NCBI GenBank assembly: GCA_964608735.1 | Contig: CAZSPL010000032.1 | Coordinates: forward strand, 1 to 24,375 | Reading direction: 5' to 3' | Length of the DNA stretch: 24,375 bases | Origin: CAZSPL01 sp964608735 | GTDB taxonomy: Bacteria; JAJVIF01; JAPKYR01; CAZSPL01 | Part shown: positions 1 through 7,564 of the stretch, piece after piece | Position numbering within the stretch: the stretch's first letter is position 1 | How the letters are laid out: the number at the start of each line of letters is the position of its first letter | The notes under the pieces: generated by a model | Seen by the model: the letters and a program-made list of their open reading frames with translations, nothing else | Database searches by the model: none | Told to the model about the DNA's origin: nothing | Position numbers and translations under genes: made by a program

Positions 1-974
1 ACATCGGCGATCTTTTAATGGCCACGCCGGCCATTTCCGAGATAAAGAAAAACTGTCCAGGGGCTCGCATAGCTGTACTCTGCAGCCCGTTAAGCAGTGA
101 AGTACTGAAACGGAACCCGGACATAGATGAAATAATTGAATATCACAAGGAAAGCGCCGGACTCGGCGGTATGCTGCGGATGGCCGCGCGTCTGAGGGAA
201 CGTAAGTTTAATGCGGCATTTGTTTTCCATCGGGCGTTCGGTTCCGCGGTTCTCGCGTTTCTTTCGGGCATACCGAAGCGCTATGGATTCTCGACCGAGT
301 GCAGGAGAATGTTCCTTACCGACCCGGTAAGGCTTGATAAAACGAAACATCGGGCCGATAACGACCTCACGGTCGTAAGCACCGCGGGATTTAATGTGAA
401 TACGAGCGCGCCGCTGGTATTCATCACCGACCCCGCTGATGCCGATTATGCGCTGAAATCGCTCGGGCCCGAAGCGATCGAGCATGGTTACGCGGTCATC
501 AATCCCAATGCATCGTGGGAGACCAAGAAATGGCCGCGGGAGCGTTTCAAGGCGCTTGTGAAGCGAATAACCGACGAATTCGGGCTTGTGCCGGTGGGCA
601 TCGGGTCGAAAGCCGAAAGGGATTTCGTGGATGAAGTCCTTGACGGCGCCGGGATCAATCTCGCCGGACAGACCAGCCTCTCGCGGCTCGGAGTGCTATG
701 TCGCGATGCCGTCGCCGTAATAACGAACGATTCAGGCCCGATGCATATCGCGGCGGCGGTGGATGCCAATCTCATCGCGCTGTTCGGGCCGACGAGTCCC
801 GCGAGATGCGGCCCGCGTAGTGATAAGGCCGTCGTACTTCGGGATGAGAGCCTGGATTGCATAGCGTGCTATAAAAAAAGCTGCGATATCGGGCTGAAAT
901 GCATGGAAGCCATAGATATCGACAGCGTTATAAATGCTTTAAGAGGTTTCGCGGAAAAGATTGAGCAGAATTGA
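1..974 (+). CDS. Glycosyltransferase family 9, ADP-heptose:LPS heptosyltransferase-like (5' partial)
   Basis: Family 9 enzymes transfer heptose from ADP-heptose onto the lipopolysaccharide core at the inner face of the cytoplasmic membrane. The frame is open to the left edge and reads IGDLLMATPAI, the usual GT9 N-terminal motif, so the ATG at position 18 is internal and the true start lies outside the window, probably only a few codons away. Family landmarks are INPNASWETKKWP (about residue 160 from that Met), the acceptor/nucleotide segment ITNDSGPMHIAAA, LFGPTSPARCGP, and a cysteine-rich C-terminus (CIACYKKSCDIGLKCM) like that of WaaF-type heptosyltransferases. The stop overlaps the start of the following aminotransferase gene, indicating a surface-polysaccharide operon. 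The exact acceptor sugar cannot be read from the sequence. Confidence 0.88.
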   Translation, partial: IGDLLMATPAISEIKKNCPGARIAVLCSPLSSEVLKRNPDIDEIIEYHKESAGLGGMLRMAARLRERKFNAAFVFHRAFGSAVLAFLSGIPKRYGFSTECRRMFLTDPVRLDKTKHRADNDLTVVSTAGFNVNTSAPLVFITDPADADYALKSLGPEAIEHGYAVINPNASWETKKWPRERFKALVKRITDEFGLVPVGIGSKAERDFVDEVLDGAGINLAGQTSLSRLGVLCRDAVAVITNDSGPMHIAAAVDANLIALFGPTSPARCGPRSDKAVVLRDESLDCIACYKKSCDIGLKCMEAIDIDSVINALRGFAEKIEQN

Positions 975-2223
975 TGAAAAACCGGCCATAGCGGGCGGAA
1001 CGCCCATCAGGGATGAATTCCTCGATTTCGCGCGCCCGAGGTTGTCCGAGCTCTCCATTGAGTCTGTCGCCGCCACCCTCAGAAGCGGATGGCTTACCAC
1101 CGGCCCGCGCGTGGATGAGCTCGAGGAATATTTCGCCCGCATGCAGCACAGGGCGTATGCAATCGCCCTGAATTCCTGCACCGCCGGGCTGTTCCTCGCG
1201 CTGAAACGCATCGGCGTCGGACCTGGAGATGAGGTCATTACCACGCCGATGACGTTCGCGGCGTCGGCGAATGTCATCATCCATACGGGCGCGACGCCGG
1301 TTTTCGCCGATGTCGATGCCGGTGACTGGTACAACATCGACCCCGCCGCGATAGAGGATGCCGTCACTCCGCGCACGAAAGCGCTGATACCCGTGCATTA
1401 TGCCGGGCGACCGGTAGAAATCGCGAAGATTCTTTCAATTGCCGGGAAGCATGCTCTCGCCACCATCGGCGATTGCGCGCATGCGATAGAAGCCGAATAT
1501 GACGGCAAACCGGTGGGAAGCCTGTTCGATTTTACGGCGTTCAGCTTTTATGCCAATAAAAATGCCACCTGCGGCGAAGGCGGGATGATTTGCTGCGATG
1601 CCGACGACGACGGCGGGTGGCTTCGCGTGATGCGCCTGCACGGTATGGACCGGGATGCCCACAACCGGTTCACATCGCCGCATACGGGAACATATGACAT
1701 CCAGGGGGCGGGATTCAAATTCAACATGCCGGACATCGCGGCGGCAATCCTCATGCCGCAGCTCCAGAATATCCGGGAACATCACGAGCGACGGAAAGAA
1801 ATTTGGACCGCGTTCAACAGCGCTTTTAAAGATATTGAGGGCGTCCGGGTACCGCCGGTTGACAAACCGGGATGCCGCCACGCATTGCATGTCTATTCGA
1901 TTCACATAAATCCGTCGGAAGCCGGTTTCCACCGGGATGACATGGCAAAAGGACTGCTCGCGGAGAACATCGGGATCGGCGTGCATTACACGCCTGTACA
2001 CCTGTTCTCGGTATACAGGGAAATGTTCAACACGCATCCGGGAATGCTCCCGGTTGCCGAGGATTTCGGTGCGAATACATTGAGCCTTCCCCTGACACCG
2101 TATTTAAGCGAGAGAGATATAGTCGATGTAACCGATGCATTCGTAAGGCTGGCCGGATATTTCCGGGAAGGAAAGAGGATCCCGGATGCAAGGCCGGTTC
2201 ATTCCCGCTGTGAGGAGTGTTGA
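961..2223 (+). CDS. DegT/DnrJ/EryC1/StrS-family PLP-dependent sugar aminotransferase
   Basis: Fold type I aminotransferases of this family transaminate nucleotide-linked keto-sugars (ArnB, PseC and relatives) for cell-surface glycans. The 420-residue product shows the N-terminal AGGTPIRDEF motif, SGWLTTGPRVDELE, the cofactor aspartate in GDCAHAIEA (D171), and the Schiff-base lysine in FSFYANKNATCGEGGM (K200, in a context close to ArnB). The start is TTG at 961, the only plausible start in this frame near the family N-terminus. It lies inside the glycosyltransferase gene with AAGAGG at 941-946 upstream, so translation is probably coupled. With the preceding GT9 gene it suggests an aminosugar for LPS or a related glycan. 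The substrate is unknown. Confidence 0.9.
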   Translation: MSRIDEKPAIAGGTPIRDEFLDFARPRLSELSIESVAATLRSGWLTTGPRVDELEEYFARMQHRAYAIALNSCTAGLFLALKRIGVGPGDEVITTPMTFAASANVIIHTGATPVFADVDAGDWYNIDPAAIEDAVTPRTKALIPVHYAGRPVEIAKILSIAGKHALATIGDCAHAIEAEYDGKPVGSLFDFTAFSFYANKNATCGEGGMICCDADDDGGWLRVMRLHGMDRDAHNRFTSPHTGTYDIQGAGFKFNMPDIAAAILMPQLQNIREHHERRKEIWTAFNSAFKDIEGVRVPPVDKPGCRHALHVYSIHINPSEAGFHRDDMAKGLLAENIGIGVHYTPVHLFSVYREMFNTHPGMLPVAEDFGANTLSLPLTPYLSERDIVDVTDAFVRLAGYFREGKRIPDARPVHSRCEEC

Positions 2224-2246
2224 ATCAGCGGGTCAAGGAGGACAGT

Positions 2247-2639
2247 ATGGCCAAAGCAAGAAAAACCCCTGCTGTTTCGAAGTCGAGAAAGCCCCCGGCT
2301 CGCAAGGGTGCCGTATCGACCGCGCGTAAACCGCCGGCCCGCAGTGGTGTAAAAATCACCGCGAAAAGGGCGCGTCCGAGCAGCACGAAGCTGAGTAAAA
2401 TCAAGAAATATTCCCCGCGCTCGAGGTATGCCACGTTCCGGATAGGCGACAGGCTTGCGTTCAACCGGATACAGAACTGGCAGCACGGAACCGATATCGA
2501 AAATGTTGTCGGCACAGTGGTGGATAAGATCTTCGACAAGGCGAATGATTTAAAATTCATCGAAGTCCAGTTCGAGATGGATGATGAGTATTCGCCCGGG
2601 GATACTATCCTGAAGCTGCGCCGTTTCGTGGTGAAGTAA
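2247..2639 (+). CDS. Small protein with basic Lys/Pro/Ala-rich tail and compact C-terminal domain
   Basis: I do not recognise a named family. I chose ATG 2247 (130 residues) because AAGGAGG at 2235-2241 sits five bases upstream; the longer GTG start at 2217 would overlap the aminotransferase. Residues 1-50 form a disordered, highly basic tail with repeated K-P-P-A-R units (SRKPPARKG, ARKPPARSG) and TAKRARPSS, resembling the tails of bacterial histone-H1-like proteins. Residues 55-130 look like a beta-rich domain (RYATFRIGDRLAFNRIQ, then GTVVDKIFDKANDLKFIEVQFEMDD and a hydrophobic C-terminus), possibly an SH3/KOW-like barrel. A nucleic-acid-binding or nucleoid-associated role is an inference from charge alone. 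It lies just after the sugar operon but need not share its function. Confidence 0.75.
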   Translation: MAKARKTPAVSKSRKPPARKGAVSTARKPPARSGVKITAKRARPSSTKLSKIKKYSPRSRYATFRIGDRLAFNRIQNWQHGTDIENVVGTVVDKIFDKANDLKFIEVQFEMDDEYSPGDTILKLRRFVVK

Positions 2640-2745
2640 AGGGAAAACCCCGGATTTCCTGCAGGCTTGATTATTCCCGGCGCTATTTACTATTGTCGTT
2701 GCGCATGGTAAATTTCTATTTGGTTATCGGTGTGGGTGATTTGAT

Positions 2746-3537
2746 ATGAAGACAGGAATAGTCTCTTTGCTCGCATGCTTGATCCTCCTCACACTTGCTC
2801 TACCGGTTTACGCAGTCACTTTCGATGAGGTTGTCGAGATGACCGGGTCCGGCGTATCGGCGCAAGTGATTATCGCGCTTATCGATGCGGGTGGTTCGGC
2901 CTTTCGGCTTTCCGCCGATGATGTCATCGCCCTGCAGGACGCGGGAGTCGACAATGCGGTAATCCTCCGGATGATCGACACGATGGAGCCGAAGAAGGAT
3001 GTGGAAACGGAACAGGACGTCTTTCTGAAACTCAGCGACGACCAGTTCAAGCGCATCTTCCTCGAAGGTGAAGAACAGCCCGCCCAGGACGAACAGGATA
3101 ATTATAATTACTATGACCCGGGTGAGCGCCAGCCTCAATACTACCAGTCCTCGGGCTCATATTTCGGGCAGGGGTATGTGTCGACCCAGGATTATTCCCG
3201 CCCGAACTATTCCTCCGGCCTGAGCCAGACAACTTATTACTACTCATCCCCGGGCGGGTACTACTATGACAGGCGTTATTACCCGCCTGCGAGTTATTAC
3301 GCCTACCAATACCCTCCCGCGTACTCCATCTACGACGGCAAGGTCTATTATCGGGAACCGCCTCCGTACTACAACGCTTATAATCCCTACCCAAAGTACT
3401 ACAGGACCTCATATCCTTACTCCTATAATTACCCCTACTCCTACAATTACAAGAACAACTACCATCCACGCTCCCATATGCGCGTCCGGTCGCATCCTGA
3501 TGATAACTGGTATTTCTCGCTCGGGTTCAACTTCTGA
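2746..3537 (+). CDS. Secreted tyrosine-rich low-complexity protein
   Basis: The 263-residue product begins with a clear Sec signal peptide (basic MKTG, hydrophobic core, ALPVYA cleavage region near residue 23). Residues 24-82 hold a small helical domain of the type seen in secreted proteins as repeats like 'VIALxDAGVdxxVIxxMIDT' (VTFDEVVEMTGSGVSAQVIIALIDAGG, then DDVIALQDAGVDNAVILRMIDT). From about residue 110 to the end the chain is extremely rich in Tyr, Pro, Ser and Asn, with a local repeat (YPYSYNYPYSYNY near 3415-3449). It ends in WYFSLGFNF, an aromatic C-terminus that could be a final beta strand. The start lacks a strong Shine-Dalgarno sequence. Likely a cell-surface or matrix protein; no enzyme motif is visible. 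Confidence 0.8.
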   Translation: MKTGIVSLLACLILLTLALPVYAVTFDEVVEMTGSGVSAQVIIALIDAGGSAFRLSADDVIALQDAGVDNAVILRMIDTMEPKKDVETEQDVFLKLSDDQFKRIFLEGEEQPAQDEQDNYNYYDPGERQPQYYQSSGSYFGQGYVSTQDYSRPNYSSGLSQTTYYYSSPGGYYYDRRYYPPASYYAYQYPPAYSIYDGKVYYREPPPYYNAYNPYPKYYRTSYPYSYNYPYSYNYKNNYHPRSHMRVRSHPDDNWYFSLGFNF

Positions 3538-3547
3538 GATTCCGATG

Positions 3548-3559
3548 TAACGCGCGTTA
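3548..3559. promoter_or_regulatory. Perfect 12-bp palindrome between the Tyr-rich gene and the lipoprotein gene
   Basis: TAACGCGCGTTA is its own reverse complement. It begins 11 bases after the stop of the Tyr-rich gene and about 40 bases upstream of the candidate lipoprotein promoter. It has no following T-run, so a dimer-binding operator is more likely than a terminator. Function is inferred from symmetry only. Confidence 0.3.
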
Positions 3560-3598
3560 AACCGGTGGAATAATATTTTGCGCATTAAGAAATATCTA

Positions 3599-3627
3599 TT
3601 GAAAAGAGCGGTTCATGCATCTAAAAA
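3599..3627 (+). promoter_or_regulatory. Candidate sigma-70-type promoter for the 747-residue lipoprotein
   Basis: TTGAAA (3599-3604), a 17-base spacer and TAAAAA (3622-3627) match the -35/-10 layout (5/6 and 4/6 to consensus). It would give a leader of about 75 bases. That leader contains an inverted repeat CGCGGC (3646-3651) / GCCGCG (3667-3672) followed by a run of A, and then the ribosome-binding site AGGAGG (3697-3702). Confidence 0.4.
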
Positions 3628-3645
3628 GTGAGTGATGGCTCTAAA

Positions 3646-3672
3646 CGCGGCCGTCTTGTCGGGCGAGCCGCG
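3646..3672 (+). other. Stem-loop in the lipoprotein mRNA leader
   Basis: CGCGGC (3646-3651) pairs with GCCGCG (3667-3672) across a 15-base loop. An alternative pairing of GGCTC (3637-3641) with GAGCC (3665-3669) overlaps it, so two mutually exclusive folds are possible. There is no T-run. It sits 25 bases before the Shine-Dalgarno sequence and could affect mRNA stability or translation. It does not match any riboswitch class I recognise. Confidence 0.35.
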
Positions 3673-3707
3673 AAAAAATATGGAATTATGCCTTACAGGA
3701 GGAAATA

Positions 3708-5951
3708 ATGAAGATATCAGGAGTTTTCGGGAGAGTACTAACGCTGGTCGCCATTCTTCTGCTGCTTGCGGCGGTTTTCGGATGTTCCAGCGATAACTCC
3801 CAGCCGGTTATACCTACAGATGGGGATTCGCCCGTAGTGACGGCGGATTTCGCGGAAGGCCATAACCTGTTCGGGTACTATACTCTCAGCATTGATACCG
3901 AGAAGATGACGGTGGAAGCAATTCCGAACCATTCGGCGGAAGTGCATTTCAACGTGGCTCCGTTCCTGCTCTCGAGCTGCCCGAGCTGCATCATCGTGCA
4001 GGTCATCGGGTATGACGCCGACGAGCATATCTACACTCTCCAGATTAGTCTGAAGAACCCGATGTTCAAGATAGGCTATGATGTCAAGGGTATTATCGCT
4101 ATCGACGGCACAGGGGAATATGACCTCTTGAATCCCGACGTGTACACGCCGCTGTGGGGAACGATGATCAGCCCGTTCCGCTACTTCGCCAAGAGCGCCA
4201 CAGACTACCAGTTCCCGCCCGCGGCGATTCACAAGGAAGATTTCGAGATCTACATCAGCCCCGACCACACACCGACATTCAACATCCCGTTCGCGATTGA
4301 CGCCCACTGGCCGGGAATCCAGGAAGACTGTATCTGGATTCAAAATGTCGTGGTCAACAGCAACGGCTCGAATGTCACGGTTAAATGCGATGTCGTCGAC
4401 TCGCAGAGCAACATCGAGCGGGTTTATGCCGATACCACTGCATTTACAGGCGCCGAGACCGATTTCGTGAACACATCGGGAAATCACTACGAAGCGACCT
4501 GGGCTATCGGCGGGGCTCCCGGCGGGCTTAACAGGGTCCTCCTGAGCGCCAAGAGCCAGGGCAGCAACGTGCTGCTTCACAACTATGCCGATGTATGGGT
4601 CGACACCAGCGGCGCGGTCCTCGAGGGACATATCTTCAACGCGGTGACCACACAGAGCGCCGTGGGCACAAAGATAAAGGTCAACAACACCGGAGGGGGC
4701 TCCTCACCCCAGGACACGGTTATCACTTCCACGGGTGATTATGTCTACGCCATCGAGCCGGGAACTTACGAACTCGAAGTTATCACTAACGATTCGTTCA
4801 TATCGTATGACAAGATGACCACTGTCTACGATGTTGTTGTCAACCCCGACGATCACATTGTGGTCGATTTTGGAATGGGCCCCAGTTACCTGAATGACAA
4901 TACCGAGCAGATTTGCTGCATCAACGGCCAGGTGTTAAACGCCAATACGGGCGCCCCTGTCCAGTTCGCACAGGTATCAATCTCGGGCGGCTCCCAGACG
5001 GGCGGGACTTTCCAGAGCAGGGTCACCGATGCAAGGGGCCACTACGTATTCTGGAAAGTGCCCTGCAAAGGCACCGGCGGACAGCCGATCCAGACATTCA
5101 CAATCGAGTGCGTCGCGTCCGGCTATGTTCCGGCGGAGAGAACACCCGTGCCGTACGGCTGGAACAAGAACACCCCGCAGGAGAATTTCTTACTTACGCC
5201 GGTAGGCGGCGAGTGCTTCTGGGAAGACGACTTTGAAGGGGGCGGCATGGAAGGCTGGACTTTCGTACAGCTTCAGTGCACGCAGATGTGGCATTTCCAT
5301 CAGGATTCCGAGCTGTTTAATGCGAACGTAACTAAGCCCGCGGATGATGGCGGCATGATTGTGATCCTTCCTCCCGATGACACCACCAACGGCCGCGTCT
5401 GGCAGCCCTGGAAGGGCACCTGGGCCCTGTGGTACGGCGAGGACGATGACGGAAGCTTCATCCACGCGTGGGCAAACAATTCACCGGGCGGCACGAGCAC
5501 ATGCGCTCACTCCGCGCAGGCTCTTTCGCCGGTAATCGACATCACAACCCTCAACCAGGCTACGATGACCTGGCAGCAGATCTGGGAAATCGAGGGCGTC
5601 GACCCGTCGATCGCCTATGATTACCTGAGGGTTTATATCCGCGAAACTGGTGGAAGCTGGTTCCTGTTCGAGCATTCCAACCCGACCGTCGAGCCGGTTC
5701 CCGACCTCGGCGGCGGTAATGCCAAGCACCCGCAGACATCCGGCGGATTCGACATCGCCCCGGTATGGCAGGCTATCGTGCACAATCTCGGCGACCTGGA
5801 CAACCCTGATACGGGCACGGTGGAGCATATGAGTTTTATCGGCAAGCAGATTCAGTTCCGCTTTGAGTTTGGTACGGTTGACTCGCTCTACAACGGCTTC
5901 CGAGGATGGCTTGTAGACGACCTCTGCCTGTACCCGATCTCCATCGGTTAA
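3708..5951 (+). CDS. Large surface lipoprotein with carboxypeptidase-regulatory-like domain
   Basis: The 747-residue product starts at ATG 3708 behind AGGAGG (3697-3702). A lipoprotein signal peptide ends in the lipobox LAAVFGC (Cys near residue 26), so the mature protein is membrane anchored. The region after the anchor (NLFGYYTLSIDTEKMTVEAIPNHSAEVHFNV) is beta rich. At about 290-400 there is an Ig-like segment, and around residues 402-500 a carboxypeptidase-regulatory-like fold (CINGQVLNANTGAPVQFAQVSISGG, TDARGHYVFWKVP). The C-terminal 245 residues begin with ECFWEDDFEGGGMEGW and resemble the jelly-roll/MAM-like module at the end of many secreted proteins (STCAHSAQALSPVIDITTLNQATMTWQQIWEIEG). 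No catalytic motif was found. A binding or structural surface role is inferred. It appears monocistronic, with its own promoter and terminator. Confidence 0.85.
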   Translation: MKISGVFGRVLTLVAILLLLAAVFGCSSDNSQPVIPTDGDSPVVTADFAEGHNLFGYYTLSIDTEKMTVEAIPNHSAEVHFNVAPFLLSSCPSCIIVQVIGYDADEHIYTLQISLKNPMFKIGYDVKGIIAIDGTGEYDLLNPDVYTPLWGTMISPFRYFAKSATDYQFPPAAIHKEDFEIYISPDHTPTFNIPFAIDAHWPGIQEDCIWIQNVVVNSNGSNVTVKCDVVDSQSNIERVYADTTAFTGAETDFVNTSGNHYEATWAIGGAPGGLNRVLLSAKSQGSNVLLHNYADVWVDTSGAVLEGHIFNAVTTQSAVGTKIKVNNTGGGSSPQDTVITSTGDYVYAIEPGTYELEVITNDSFISYDKMTTVYDVVVNPDDHIVVDFGMGPSYLNDNTEQICCINGQVLNANTGAPVQFAQVSISGGSQTGGTFQSRVTDARGHYVFWKVPCKGTGGQPIQTFTIECVASGYVPAERTPVPYGWNKNTPQENFLLTPVGGECFWEDDFEGGGMEGWTFVQLQCTQMWHFHQDSELFNANVTKPADDGGMIVILPPDDTTNGRVWQPWKGTWALWYGEDDDGSFIHAWANNSPGGTSTCAHSAQALSPVIDITTLNQATMTWQQIWEIEGVDPSIAYDYLRVYIRETGGSWFLFEHSNPTVEPVPDLGGGNAKHPQTSGGFDIAPVWQAIVHNLGDLDNPDTGTVEHMSFIGKQIQFRFEFGTVDSLYNGFRGWLVDDLCLYPISIG

Positions 5952-5974
5952 TTCGCGACAATACCAAGAATTCA

Positions 5975-5998
5975 CCCCCCGCCCGCGGGGGGTTTTTT
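5975..5998 (+). terminator. Rho-independent terminator after the lipoprotein gene
   Basis: Six C (5975-5980) and six G (5987-5992) form a GC-only stem, extended by a G-C pair inside to leave a four-base loop (CCCG), followed at once by six T (5993-5998). It lies 23 bases after the lipoprotein stop and separates it from the SelB-like ORF. Confidence 0.92.
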
Positions 5999-6058
5999 AT
6001 TGAGCATGCGCGGGCGTTTCTTGCGCCTTGACGGTTAGTGAAATATCATTGACCTGAA

Positions 6059-7213
6059 ATGCCGCCGCGAAGAACTAAAGCATCCTCTTTGAAGCGGGTC
6101 ACATGGCTGGGCTGCGTAATCACTACTCGGGCTGACCTGCACAGGCCGCTGAAATCTCACATGCCTGTCGGGATTAGCATCGATGGATCATCCCGTACCG
6201 GTCAGGCCATGCTTATCGAACATAGTGAATTGAATGCAGGGCAGACGGTTTATTGCGAGATTTGTATCGACGGCGATGCGGAGTTGCATCGTGGAACGCG
6301 CTTCATCTTAATTGACAAAGCCCGTGACAAGCCCATCGGCGCCGGTATGGTGCTCGTTCGCGGCCTGCCCCGGCTGACAGCCGGCTCGAAGGGGGAAGTC
6401 GCATCGCTTCTGAAGAGCGTAGAGGGTGAGGATATCCCGGCGGCATTCGTGTCCCTCATAAGGATACACACCCCCTACGGCGTCTCGGCGTCATTCGTAG
6501 GCTGGGCGCTCGCGATGGAAGTCGATGCAGTAGACGAAGCCGCGCGCGTCGCGGAAGGCATCTCGATCATCCCGTTATCGAAGGACAACTTGCTTATGGA
6601 CGACAAAGATATAGAACATTGGACAAAACGGATCATTAAGGCCATCAAGGAATACCACATGGAACATCCCCTTGAACATGGCCCGGGCTTGACGGAGATA
6701 ATCTCCGCGCTGAAATCCGCTCCCGCGAAAGCGGCCGTAAAAGTGGTCCTGAAGCGGGTGGTTGATGAACGCCTGGTTGAATTTCAGAATGGCGTCTACC
6801 ACATGCCCGATTTCAAGCCGGTTAAGGAAGACCCACTGGATGGACTCAAAGGCCGGGTTTTCGCCTTCTATCTCGACGCGGGGTTCTCGCCGCCGTGGCT
6901 CCGTGATGCCGCAAGCGCGCTGAAGCAGCCTGAGACGCGGCTGAAAGGAATTCTCAGGCACTTGTGCGAAACCGGTTACATGGTGAAACTCGACAAGGAG
7001 ACATATCTCGCGAAAGAGAAGCTTGGTGAAGCCGCCGGGAAGGCGATGGCGACGATACGCAAGCATGGGAATGTCGAGCTTGCGGAATTCCGGGATGCGC
7101 TCGGATGCGGTCGTTCGATGGCTTTATGCATACTCGAATATTTCGACCGGAAAGGATGGACAGAGCGTCGCGGGAAAGTGCGTGTGAAGGGCGCGAAGGA
7201 GTCCGGATTCTGA
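6059..7213 (+). CDS. SelB C-terminal fragment (selenocysteine elongation factor lacking the GTPase domain)
   Basis: SelB delivers Sec-tRNA to UGA codons and normally has about 600 or more residues: an EF-Tu-like GTPase and domains II-III, then four winged helices that bind the SECIS RNA. This 384-residue ORF starts near the end of domain II (LKRVTWLGCVI), continues through a domain III-like stretch (AELHRGTRFILIDKARDKPIGAGMVL, residues 74-99) and carries the winged-helix region (IIKAIKEYHMEHPLEHGPGL and, at 340-367, the ELAEFRDALG...ILEYFDRKGW helix). No GHVDHGKT-type G motif occurs upstream; only 60 bases separate it from a terminator. ATG 6059 has no visible Shine-Dalgarno sequence. The last winged helix reads CGRSMALC where SelB usually has a (T/S)SRKYAL(P)-like loop. 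It could be a decaying pseudogene or a maintained split protein; the 384 uninterrupted codons favour recent or ongoing constraint. Confidence 0.75.
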   Translation: MPPRRTKASSLKRVTWLGCVITTRADLHRPLKSHMPVGISIDGSSRTGQAMLIEHSELNAGQTVYCEICIDGDAELHRGTRFILIDKARDKPIGAGMVLVRGLPRLTAGSKGEVASLLKSVEGEDIPAAFVSLIRIHTPYGVSASFVGWALAMEVDAVDEAARVAEGISIIPLSKDNLLMDDKDIEHWTKRIIKAIKEYHMEHPLEHGPGLTEIISALKSAPAKAAVKVVLKRVVDERLVEFQNGVYHMPDFKPVKEDPLDGLKGRVFAFYLDAGFSPPWLRDAASALKQPETRLKGILRHLCETGYMVKLDKETYLAKEKLGEAAGKAMATIRKHGNVELAEFRDALGCGRSMALCILEYFDRKGWTERRGKVRVKGAKESGF

Positions 7214-7237
7214 TATATGCCCGGCCATGACTTGTCT

Positions 7238-7319
7238 GGGGACATCTCCATAAATCCTGTTAAGAATGTTTACCTGCGAAATAGTTGAAAAGTTAATCTG
7301 AACTATTGGAAGTGTCCCG
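7238..7319. mobile_element. Possible MITE-like or insertion-sequence relic
   Basis: GGGGACATCTCC (7238-7249) and GGAAGTGTCCCG (7308-7319) are inverted repeats matching at 9 of 12 positions. They enclose about 58 bases that contain a second dyad, AATAGTT (7280-7286) / AACTATT (7301-7307). The unit is non-coding, AT-richer than its surroundings and lies directly downstream of the truncated SelB ORF. No target-site duplication was confirmed. Confidence 0.25.
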
Positions 7320-7322
7320 GTA

Positions 7323-7390
7323 TCATGGTATATAGAGGTAGGAACCTCAATTCTCTTTTCACTCTTCAGGCAATAAGAGACCTACCATGA
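7323..7390 (+). ncRNA. Possible structured RNA with three-way-junction fold
   Basis: An eight-base stem, TCATGGTA (7323-7330) with TACCATGA (7383-7390), encloses two smaller hairpins: GAGGT/ACCTC with loop AGGA (7335-7348) and TCTCTT/AAGAGA (7352-7357 with 7375-7380). An alternative pairing GGTAGG (7337-7342)/CCTACC (7381-7386) competes with the outer stem. The layout resembles a three-way junction, but the conserved core bases of the purine riboswitch are absent and I recognise no known class. It could also be part of the neighbouring element relic. Confidence 0.25.
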
Positions 7391-7512
7391 CCGCAGAGAG
7401 AAACGCGCTAACGGCGTTAACATAAAACGTAAACTACTGTCGTTGAATCATCGAAATATCCATATTTTTTCCGCCCATCACTCGCATCCCTCTCTTCCGA
7501 AACTCGTCGTCC

Positions 7513-7542
7513 TTGATGTGCTGATTGATGTTCGAATACAAC
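7513..7542 (+). promoter_or_regulatory. Weak candidate promoter for the 72-residue ORF
   Basis: TTGATG, an 18-base spacer and TACAAC match consensus at 4/6 each. The implied transcript would start about 15 bases before the start codon's ribosome-binding site AAGGAGG (7550-7556). The call is weak and rests on position. Confidence 0.22.
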
Positions 7543-7564
7543 AGCATCTAAGGAGGATACGGCG

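Larger units (their letters stand above)
7214..7564. other. 351-base non-coding spacer between the SelB fragment and the 72-residue ORF
   Basis: It holds the inverted-repeat unit at 7238-7319, the RNA-like fold at 7323-7390, and an unstructured stretch at 7391-7512 with a small dyad (AACGC/GCGTT near 7402-7418). Near its right end is a weak promoter-like pair, TTGATG (7513-7518) and TACAAC (7537-7542) with an 18-base spacer. No coding frame of note is present. Confidence 0.6.

Noticed and set aside
2641..2662. GGAAA/TTTCC stem after the small basic protein as a terminator
   Set aside because: The stem is only five bases and there is no T-run.
3738..4631. 297-codon minus-strand ORF within the lipoprotein gene
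   Set aside because: It shows no recognisable domain, and the plus-strand frame has a lipobox, strong ribosome-binding site, promoter and terminator.
6030..6060. In-frame TGA codons upstream of the SelB fragment as selenocysteine codons
   Set aside because: The translated sequence around them does not match SelB and a terminator lies just upstream.
7323..7390. Purine-riboswitch identity for the three-way-junction fold
   Set aside because: The conserved junction and loop bases are missing and the downstream gene has no link to purines.
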